Below, piece by piece: positions 58,104 to 64,000 of a stretch of DNA of 64,000 nucleotides; position 1 is the first letter of the stretch; the number at the start of each line of letters is the position of its first letter. The notes beneath the pieces are model-generated. The model saw nothing but the letters and a program-made list of their open reading frames with translations. It was not told the origin of the DNA and ran no database searches. The position numbers and the translations under genes were made by a program. Source of the stretch: CAIZQW01 sp942493055 (lineage in GTDB: Bacteria; Verrucomicrobiota; Kiritimatiellia; RFP12; UBA1067); assembly GCA_942493055.1 (NCBI GenBank), contig OW818680.1:4836001-4900000 (forward strand), given 5' to 3'.

Positions 58104-58955
58104 ATGGCGAGACGAGCAAAGGAACAAGGCGAACCACTGTCGCTCTTTCCGTTTCTCAGTATTCTGACCTGCCTGATTGGGACGCTGACCATGCTCATTG
58201 CGCTGCTGGCGATGCAACAAGTCAGCAAAACCGAGGGCGACAAGCAGAAGCTTGAAGCATCCGAACAGGAGCGCGTCATTGCAGAGACTCGGCTTAATGA
58301 CTACAATGCACTCAAGGATAAGATCCAAAAAGATAAACTGTCCATCGCTGCGTTAAAAAAACTCCTGAAGGAATTAGAGGATAAGCGAAAGGCCCTGCTT
58401 GAAGAGCTGGAGCGTCTGATCAAGGAAAAGGCTTTACGCATGGACGCAATAGCGAAGCGGAATAAGGCGGCCAGCAAGGCTGAAGAGTTGATGGGGGAAC
58501 TCAATCGCGCCAAGGACAAGATCACGAAAATAACAGCTGAGATTGAGCGCGTCAAAAAAGAGATTGAAGAAAAAAACGCCCTGTTGTCCACAAAGACAAA
58601 GAAATCGATCTCTACCGTCATGGTTCGCCCTTCGGGGTCACGGTCCGGATTGACCCCGACGTTTGTCGAATGCGCCAAGGATGCTGTTGTGATTTATGAT
58701 CCTGAGGGGACGAAGCGCATCCCGGCAAGCGTCATCAAAACGGATCAAGTTTTTAATGGACTCTTAGCCTCGGTGAAGGCGAATGAGCAGCGGACCATTA
58801 TTTTTCTCGTCCGAAGCGAGGGGATCTGGACGTTCCGTGCGGCGAGTGTGCAAGCCGATGTTGTGGGGTCGCGCTATGGCAAGCTGCCGATCATCGGCGA
58901 TGGCGCACTGGATCTCAGCCTTTTTGGCGTCAAGAGGAAGGATGGAGCAAAGTGA
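58104..58955 (+). CDS. Membrane protein with coiled coil, probable partner of the MotA-like channel
   Basis: A 283-residue protein. A single N-terminal membrane helix (PFLSILTCLIGTLTMLIALL) sits where ExbD/TolR/MotB proteins have theirs, followed by a long charged coiled coil (residues 40-165) and a C-terminal globular domain ('FVECAKDAVVIYDPEG', 'IIFLVRSEGIWTFRAASVQA'). The Asp of ExbD-type helices is not seen; helix residues are uncharged. Overlaps the next gene by 4 bases. Confidence 0.75.
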   Translation: MARRAKEQGEPLSLFPFLSILTCLIGTLTMLIALLAMQQVSKTEGDKQKLEASEQERVIAETRLNDYNALKDKIQKDKLSIAALKKLLKELEDKRKALLEELERLIKEKALRMDAIAKRNKAASKAEELMGELNRAKDKITKITAEIERVKKEIEEKNALLSTKTKKSISTVMVRPSGSRSGLTPTFVECAKDAVVIYDPEGTKRIPASVIKTDQVFNGLLASVKANEQRTIIFLVRSEGIWTFRAASVQADVVGSRYGKLPIIGDGALDLSLFGVKRKDGAK

Positions 58956-60130
58956 GCAGGCGTAAAAGTGACGGCGTGGGGTTGAATCTTGACTCCCTGA
59001 TGGATACGCTGACCAATGTGGTTGGACTCCTTGTGCTTCTGCTTGTCTTTTTACAGTTGGGGTTGGGCGATGCCGTCAAGAGTATCCGAGAGAAGCATCC
59101 GGAATTGTTTGGGCTTTCTGATCAGGATGTGGATAAGGCAAAGGCATCGGATAAGCTGCAGGAGGAGCAACGCAAAAAACTGGAGGAGCAACGCCTGGAG
59201 GCTGAGCTTGCGCTTCAAAAAGCTCAGGAGCAACTGAAGGCAGAACAGGCGAAGCTTCCTCCTCCTCCGGCTGTCGCAACGACGCTGAAGGTTGAAGAGA
59301 TTCAGAAGCTGCTGGAGGAGCATCAGAAAAAAGCGGATACGTTGCAAAAAGAGTTCTCAAAAATGGATGAGCAACTCGCCAAGCTGTTGGCCATGCTGGC
59401 TAAAACGCCGGATCCCCAGGCCGCCTCGAATACCTCGATCACCCTGCCCGACCCCCATGCAGTCCCGGCTGGGCATGAACCTGTTTATTTCTTTTGCAAA
59501 AACAACCGGATCATCTGTCTGGAACTGCCGAAAATTCGAGAAGCCGCTGCTGGGCGCATTGAAGCCAACCGTTCCACCTTTGAATGGAAAAATCCAGCAG
59601 ATAAAGGAAAGCTAAGTACGACGCGTGGACTCCAGGGTACGCGGAAGGCGAATGTGAAGTCCGCCGACACGGCGAAGACTCTGGTGTATGACGGTAAAAA
59701 AATCCAGGATACGTTCGCCGCGAACCCCATGGTTTCCCAGGATTTCAAGGTGAGCTTCAAGAGCTATGATACGGCAGCTTCGCTCAATATGCTGTTAGAA
59801 CCCCTTGATAATAAAGGGGAGACCAAGGCGGACCTCATGGGCAGCCACTCCAAGTATGTCGGCATACTCTCCGCCATCCGGGCGAGAAAGCAGAAGGTGT
59901 ATGCGCAATTCATGGTCAGCGCGGACTCGTTTGAAATCTATCTTGAAGCGCGCGCGCTGATAGCGAAGAGTGAGATTCCGGCGGGCTGGCAAATCCTGTA
60001 TGCCCCTAAATGGGAGGTCGGTTTGGCGCAGCCCATCAGGGTGCATCAACGCGTCGTGCCGCCGCCGCCACCCACGACGACGCCGGCAACGCCAGCCAAA
60101 CCCGCCCCGCCCCCGAAGTTATTGGATTAA
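58952..60130 (+). CDS. ExbD/MotB-like membrane protein with coiled coil
   Basis: A 392-residue protein starting with GTG. The N-terminus 'VGLNLDSLMDTLTNVVGLLVLLLVF' is a membrane helix preceded and entered by Asp residues, one of which could be the proton-carrying Asp of ExbD/MotB proteins. A coiled coil (about 60-140) and a C-terminal globular domain follow ('PVYFFCKNNRIICLELPKI'). The tail is Pro/Ala-rich. With the two preceding genes it forms a complex of one channel and two stator-like subunits. Confidence 0.75.
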   Translation: MSRRKSDGVGLNLDSLMDTLTNVVGLLVLLLVFLQLGLGDAVKSIREKHPELFGLSDQDVDKAKASDKLQEEQRKKLEEQRLEAELALQKAQEQLKAEQAKLPPPPAVATTLKVEEIQKLLEEHQKKADTLQKEFSKMDEQLAKLLAMLAKTPDPQAASNTSITLPDPHAVPAGHEPVYFFCKNNRIICLELPKIREAAAGRIEANRSTFEWKNPADKGKLSTTRGLQGTRKANVKSADTAKTLVYDGKKIQDTFAANPMVSQDFKVSFKSYDTAASLNMLLEPLDNKGETKADLMGSHSKYVGILSAIRARKQKVYAQFMVSADSFEIYLEARALIAKSEIPAGWQILYAPKWEVGLAQPIRVHQRVVPPPPPTTTPATPAKPAPPPKLLD

Positions 60131-60167
60131 TGCTTTACTTACACAGGTACGAAAGGAAAAAACAAAA

Positions 60168-61514
60168 ATGAAAAGACGTGATTTCATCTGTTCCATGGGC
60201 GTCTCGGCAGGCGCCTATGCATTGCCGCGCTTCGCGATTGCCCAGTCTGGGAGTCCGAATAAAAAACTGAATGTCGCTGTCGTGGGTGTGAGCGGCATGG
60301 GCGGTTATGCGACCGGTCAGGCGCTCAAGGAGAATGCGGTCGCTTTTTGCGATGTGGATGAAGCGCGGGCCGCCTCAGTCTACAAGAATAACCCCAACGT
60401 GCCGCGCTTCAAAGATTTCCGTGTGATGCTGGACAAGATGGGCAAGGAGATTGATGCGGTCTCCATTTCAACGCCCGACCATATCCATTTCCCGGCGGCC
60501 ATGGCAGCGATGGAATGCGGCAAACATGTCTTTGTTCAGAAGCCGCTAGCCCATGATATCTGGCAGTGCCGTACGTTGGCGAAGGCAGCCAAACATTACA
60601 AGGTGATCACGCAGATGGGTAATCAGGGGCATACCTTCCCTGGGATGCGGCGCATCAAGGAGTGGGTGGATGCTGGGGTGATCGGTGATGTCCGTGAAGT
60701 GATCACCTGGACCAATCGTCCGAACCCGCCCTGGTTTATTCCTCCGAAAAACTTCCCCCTTCCAGAAGAGGCTGTGCCGCAGACGCTCGACTGGGATTTG
60801 TGGCAGGGACCGGTGGCTGCGCGTCCGTACAGCTCTGAATTTGTTCCGGTGAAATGGCGTGGCTGGTGGAACTACGGCTGCGGCCCCCTGGGCGATATTG
60901 GCTGTCATACCTTTGATGCGCCGTTCTGGGTGTTAGGCCTCGGCGCGCCGACAAAGGTCGAGGTGGAACGCACGGAGCCGCCCTGCCCGGGGTTCATCTC
61001 CATGAGTTCCATTGTCACGTACCACTTCCCTGCGCGCGGAAGCAAGCCGCCGGTCATTCTGAAGTGGTATGAGCGCGATCGCTCGGTCCCTCTGCCCAAG
61101 CGCTGGGACGAGGGAGCCAAACTGCATCATGAAGGCGGCATGTACATGGAGGGCACGAAGGAGACGCTCTATCACGGCGATATGCGTCCTGTCAGTCCTC
61201 AGCTTACACCCAATGCACGTTTCATGGAGATGAAATCTACGGTGCTCAAAGAGATCAAGCGCCTGCCAGACGTCGGGTCAGGGCCGATTGAAGAGTGGTA
61301 TCGCGCAATCAAGGGGGAAGGCCCTATGCCGGGATCGACCTTCGAATATGCAGGTCCCCTGACAGAGATGGTGCTTCTGGGCGCGCTGGCCCAGCGGTTC
61401 AATAAGACCATTGAGTGGGATGCTGCCAACATGAAGGTCAAAGGTATGCCGGAGATGGACCCCTTCATCCGCGAACCTGCCCGCGAAGGCTGGCGTTTTG
61501 GCGAAAAACTTTAG
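60168..61514 (+). CDS. Gfo/Idh/MocA family oxidoreductase with Tat signal
   Basis: The ATG at 60168 follows GAAAGGA and gives 448 residues. The N-terminus MKRRDFICSMGVSAG is a Tat signal (RRDFI), so the protein is exported folded. NAD(P) motif 'VAVVGVSGMGGYATGQAL', then 'AVSISTPDHIHFPAAMAAM' and 'VFVQKPLAHDIWQC' (the KP motif). Such exported enzymes are expanded in PVC bacteria and act on sugars or glycosides. Substrate unknown. Confidence 0.92.
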   Translation: MKRRDFICSMGVSAGAYALPRFAIAQSGSPNKKLNVAVVGVSGMGGYATGQALKENAVAFCDVDEARAASVYKNNPNVPRFKDFRVMLDKMGKEIDAVSISTPDHIHFPAAMAAMECGKHVFVQKPLAHDIWQCRTLAKAAKHYKVITQMGNQGHTFPGMRRIKEWVDAGVIGDVREVITWTNRPNPPWFIPPKNFPLPEEAVPQTLDWDLWQGPVAARPYSSEFVPVKWRGWWNYGCGPLGDIGCHTFDAPFWVLGLGAPTKVEVERTEPPCPGFISMSSIVTYHFPARGSKPPVILKWYERDRSVPLPKRWDEGAKLHHEGGMYMEGTKETLYHGDMRPVSPQLTPNARFMEMKSTVLKEIKRLPDVGSGPIEEWYRAIKGEGPMPGSTFEYAGPLTEMVLLGALAQRFNKTIEWDAANMKVKGMPEMDPFIREPAREGWRFGEKL

Positions 61515-61575
61515 TTTTGTAATTTTTGTTGTTGCAGAGTGAAGCGCGAATCTGTTAAAGTACACGAACTTTTGC

Positions 61576-61652
61576 GGGGACGTGGCGCAATTGGTTAGCG
61601 CACCGGACTGTCGATCCGGTGGTCGCGGGTTCGAATCCCGTCGTCCCCGCCA
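61576..61652 (+). tRNA. tRNA-Asp (GTC), second copy
   Basis: A 77-base cloverleaf with encoded CCA, anticodon GTC, the same as the gene at 48343-48419 but in the opposite direction. Confidence 0.97.
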
Positions 61653-61679
61653 CTTTTTTTGGTAAGTGGAAAATGGAAA

Positions 61680-61711
61680 GTTGAAAGTTAGAAATAGCTT
61701 TCGACTTTTTT
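61680..61711 (+). terminator. Intrinsic terminator of tRNA-Asp
   Basis: Stem GTTGAAAGTT (61680-61689) with AGCTTTCGAC (61696-61705), 10 bp with two G-U pairs, followed by TTTTTT. Confidence 0.75.
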
Positions 61712-61719
61712 ATTTGTAA

Positions 61720-61856
61720 GACGGGATGAGAACCCGTTCGGCCAAACGCGCGCAAAGCTCAAGGGTATCCCCGTAGAGCGACCGCACGTTTGAGGCCCAC
61801 CGGAGGTGGGAGCGATGAGCGTGAGCGATAGAGCGGCAATCCCGTCGTCCCCGCCA
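61720..61856 (+). repeat. tRNA-Asp-associated element, copy 2
   Basis: A 127-bp segment (61720-61846) with inverted ends GACGGGAT and ATCCCGTC, and a copy of the tRNA 3' end (AATCCCGTCGTCCCCGCCA, 61838-61856). The interior (AAACGCGCGCAAAGCTCAAG and AGAGCGGCAATCCCGTC) is closely related to the element beside the other tRNA-Asp. No gene inside. Confidence 0.8.
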
Positions 61857-61882
61857 CTTTTTTTGGTAAGTGGAAAATAGAA

Positions 61883-61916
61883 AGCTGAAAGTGAGAAATC
61901 ACTCTCGGCTTTTTTG
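61883..61916 (+). terminator. Second terminator-like hairpin after the tRNA element
   Basis: AGCTGAAAGTGA (61883-61894) pairs with TCACTCTCGGCT (61899-61910) with one mismatch, followed by TTTTTG. The flanking GGTAAGTGGAAAATAGAAAG repeats the sequence after the real tRNA, so this is a duplicated tRNA tail with its terminator. Confidence 0.7.
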
Positions 61917-62008
61917 TTTTTTACAATCATCCCGCCATCCCGTATAGTAATAACGTGTTCTCAATCATTTTAGAATTTTCGCATTCGCGCATTTTCGAAT
62001 TATCTCTC

Positions 62009-63718
62009 ATGTTAAACAATCGCACAGCCTGGTTTCTCTTTGTGCTCCTTGCAAGTCTGCTGGGGGTTCTGCTGTTGTGGCCGCTGGTCAACGTGGTGAG
62101 TGGCGGTTTTTATGTGAATGGACGCTGGACCTTTGCATACTTACTGGAGGTCTTCCGTAATCCGGTCTACGCGGAGGGCTTGCTGAACAGTTTCTTCCTT
62201 GCGCTGGGCTCTACGACGTTGGCAGCTTCTTTTGCCATCCCGCTCGCCTGGCTCTCCTATCGCTATGCCTTTGCGGGACAGAAGGCGCTGACCGCCTTGA
62301 TCTTGGTCCCCTTGGTGTTGCCGCCGTTTGTCGGCGCGATCGGGCTGATGCAAATTCTCGGCCCGTATGGGGCCTTGAATGCCTTGCTGGGGTGCGGGCC
62401 AGTTGACTGGCTGGGGCAGTCGCGTGCCGGGGGTGTGATTGTTTTGCAGGCACTGGCCTTCTATCCGATCATCTATCTGAATGTTGCTGCTGCGCTTGCC
62501 AATATTGACCCGGCGATGCACGAAGCCGCACAGAACCTCGGAGGCAATTCATGGACGACCTTCAGGCGCATCACCCTGCCGTTGCTGGTGCCCGGGCTAT
62601 TCGCAGGATGTACGTTGGTCTTCATCGCCTGCTTCACGGAACTGGGGACGCCGCTGATGCTCGGGTACACACGCTGTGCAGCCGTCCAGATTTATGACGA
62701 GTTGAAGGAGATCAGCGGAAGCCCGTTCCCGTATGCCCTTGTGACCGTGGTGCTGATCTGCAGTGTCACCCTGTACAGCATGAGTCATCTCGTGTTTGGC
62801 GGCAAGACCTATACCATGCAGTCGAAAGCCGCGCCGCTCTATCAGCAGCGGCGACTCGGCGGCTGGGGCAATGGGCTCGTCATCATCCCCTTTATTGTGG
62901 TCGCGTTGCTGGCTGTGCTGCCCCATGTGGGTGTGATCCTGACCAGCCTTTCGGTGCCGGGCTCCTGGTGCAAGACCCTGCTCCCCGAGCAATGGACCGT
63001 CTCGAATTATGCGGAGGCGCTGGGTCATGATATGACCTTGAATGCGATCAGGAACAGTCTCGTTTTTTCATCCCTGGCTGTTCTTTTCAACATGGGGGTG
63101 GGGGTGGCGGTGGCATGGGTGGTGGTGCGCTCCCGCCTTCGCGTCAAGGGGCTGCTGGATGCCATGGCCATGATTCCGCTGGCTGTGCCGGGATTGGTGA
63201 TGGCGTTCGGCTTCATCTCAGTCAGCGGCGCACTATCATCAGGCGCCTGGGCAAGGGCCAATCCGGGCTGGGCTGCGCTTGTCGATGTCCGCGTCAATCC
63301 GACGCTCTTTCTCGTCATCGCGTATGCGATCCGTCGTCTGCCCTACATGGTGCGTGCCGCCGTGGCAGGGTTGCAGCAGACCTCGGTTACGCTGGAGGAG
63401 GCGGCATTGAATCTGGGGGCCTCGCCGTTGTGCGCCTTGCGGCGCGTGACCCTGCCCCTCATTGCCGCGAACGTGATTGCAGGCGCGTTGCTCGTCTTTG
63501 CCTTCAGCATGCTGGAAGTATCAGACAGCGTGATGCTCGCCCAGAAGATCGAGTACTATCCGATCACCAAGACGATTTTTGAACTCTTCCAGTTGATGGG
63601 GATCGGCCATTACCTGGCTGCGGCCCTTGGCGTCTGGGCCATGGTTTTTCTCTCCGTCACCATCATCGGCAGCAGTGTGCTGCTGGGCAAGAAAATGGGA
63701 GTACTTTTTAAAGGGTAA
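62009..63718 (+). CDS. Fused two-domain ABC transporter permease (FbpB/ThiP type)
   Basis: The ATG at 62009 (MLNNRTAWFLFVLLASLLG) is preferred, giving 570 residues. Upstream is short-period repeat (ATTTTCGCATTCGCGCATTT). Two permease halves each carry the EAA loop: 'EAAQNLGGNSWTTFRRITLP' near residue 175 and 'EAALNLGASPLCALRRVTLP' near residue 475. About 12 membrane helices. The layout is typical of iron(III), thiamine or 2-aminoethylphosphonate importers. The binding protein and ATPase are not in the window. Confidence 0.9.
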   Translation: MLNNRTAWFLFVLLASLLGVLLLWPLVNVVSGGFYVNGRWTFAYLLEVFRNPVYAEGLLNSFFLALGSTTLAASFAIPLAWLSYRYAFAGQKALTALILVPLVLPPFVGAIGLMQILGPYGALNALLGCGPVDWLGQSRAGGVIVLQALAFYPIIYLNVAAALANIDPAMHEAAQNLGGNSWTTFRRITLPLLVPGLFAGCTLVFIACFTELGTPLMLGYTRCAAVQIYDELKEISGSPFPYALVTVVLICSVTLYSMSHLVFGGKTYTMQSKAAPLYQQRRLGGWGNGLVIIPFIVVALLAVLPHVGVILTSLSVPGSWCKTLLPEQWTVSNYAEALGHDMTLNAIRNSLVFSSLAVLFNMGVGVAVAWVVVRSRLRVKGLLDAMAMIPLAVPGLVMAFGFISVSGALSSGAWARANPGWAALVDVRVNPTLFLVIAYAIRRLPYMVRAAVAGLQQTSVTLEEAALNLGASPLCALRRVTLPLIAANVIAGALLVFAFSMLEVSDSVMLAQKIEYYPITKTIFELFQLMGIGHYLAAALGVWAMVFLSVTIIGSSVLLGKKMGVLFKG

Positions 63719-63734
63719 CTGGGGCAACAAATAT

Positions 63735-63764
63735 ATTTTGTGATTTTTGTGGATTTTGTGGTTC
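63735..63764 (-). repeat. Short-period repeat, family J (TTTTGTG unit)
   Basis: ATTTTGTGATTTTTGTGGAT then TTTGTGG; period 8-10. In the 64-base gap before the alanine racemase gene. Confidence 0.7.
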
Positions 63765-63782
63765 CGAAGCACAATAATCTTC

Positions 63783-64000
63783 ATGTTTATGACTACGATA
63801 CCTCGACGTGTTTGGTTAGAGATAGATCTCGGTAAGTTGATTTCGAATTACCGTAAGATTCGCATGGCGGTCGCGCCAGCGCAGGTGCTGGCTGTGCTGA
63901 AGGCCAACGCCTACGGCCTTGGCATGTTGCCCATTGCGCAGGCCCTCTCAGATGCGGGGGTTGATTCTTTTGGCGTGGCGGAACCGCATGAAGCCGCGCA
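63783..64000 (+). CDS. alr: Alanine racemase, 3' end outside window
   Basis: An open frame of 72 codons to the window end. 'RRVWLEIDLGKLISNYRKI' and 'VLAVLKANAYGLGMLPIAQAL', with the PLP Lys40, are the alanine racemase N-terminus, followed by 'FGVAEPHEA'. It makes D-alanine for peptidoglycan. ATG at 63783; ATG at 63789 is an alternative start. Confidence 0.93.
   Translation, partial: MFMTTIPRRVWLEIDLGKLISNYRKIRMAVAPAQVLAVLKANAYGLGMLPIAQALSDAGVDSFGVAEPHEAA

Noticed and set aside
56498..60130. Zorya-type defence system
   Set aside because: The MotA-like protein and partners recall ZorA/ZorB, but there is no ZorC/D or helicase/nuclease gene next to them, and the neighbours are sulfatase and oxidoreductase genes.
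48173..61856. 13-kb island between the two tRNA-Asp genes as an integrated element
   Set aside because: The tRNAs are in opposite directions, there is no integrase, and the genes between them look chromosomal.

Overview
The window looks like a chromosomal piece of a Gram-negative member of the PVC group (Verrucomicrobiota/Kiritimatiellota/Lentisphaerota-like). This is inferred from gene content only: an arylsulfatase with a signal peptide, a Tat-exported Gfo/Idh/MocA oxidoreductase, a zinc-ribbon MotA/TolQ protein with two coiled-coil membrane partners, an RpiB-GlyA fusion, Fkp, NrdR and UppP. No rRNA, CRISPR array or transposase gene was seen.

Region 1 (1-43 kb) is one very large surface-polysaccharide locus, almost entirely on the + strand. 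It holds a Wzx flippase, a Wzy-like polymerase, an initiating sugar-1-phosphate transferase, a WecG-type transferase, more than a dozen other glycosyltransferases, acyltransferases, three FkbM methyltransferases and a UDP-N-acetyl-L-fucosamine module (capE, capF, capG). It also carries a ketoacyl synthase III/ACP pair, an SGNH hydrolase and a nucleotidyltransferase with CBS domains. Three patches (about 9.0-11.4, 25.1-26.4 and 30.7-31.6 kb) are visibly richer in A+T than their neighbours and look like later arrivals. Around 34-38 kb the locus is disturbed: a glycosyltransferase lacking its C-terminal half, the tail of a dead ATPase, a gene of unknown function, an intact AAA ATPase with a palindromic site in front of it, and a frameshifted glycosyltransferase.

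Region 2 (43-48.5 kb) is housekeeping: a double-receiver response regulator, nrdR, a NIF3/YqfO-like domain protein, then on the - strand a FabG-like reductase, an RpiB-GlyA fusion, uppP and tRNA-Asp and tRNA-Pro. Region 3 (48.6-64 kb) has an exported protein of unknown function, a bifunctional fucokinase/GDP-fucose pyrophosphorylase (which could supply the fucosyltransferase-like gene at 33.5 kb), a lipoprotein metallopeptidase, a sulfatase, the MotA-like operon, the oxidoreductase, a second tRNA-Asp, a fused two-domain ABC permease and the start of alanine racemase.

The most striking signal is not a gene. Many families of short degenerate tandem arrays with periods of about 7-9 bases lie between genes and, in frame, inside polysaccharide genes. 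They add stretches of up to about 80 residues at points that look like surface loops, or supply a new C-terminus and stop codon. Several families occur together in composite blocks, and arrays often sit as facing inverted pairs around small cargo. Two other structures stand out: a 187-base nested hairpin element at 29.2-29.4 kb, and a 127-129 bp element bounded by inverted repeats that carries a copy of the tRNA-Asp 3' end and lies downstream of both tRNA-Asp genes.
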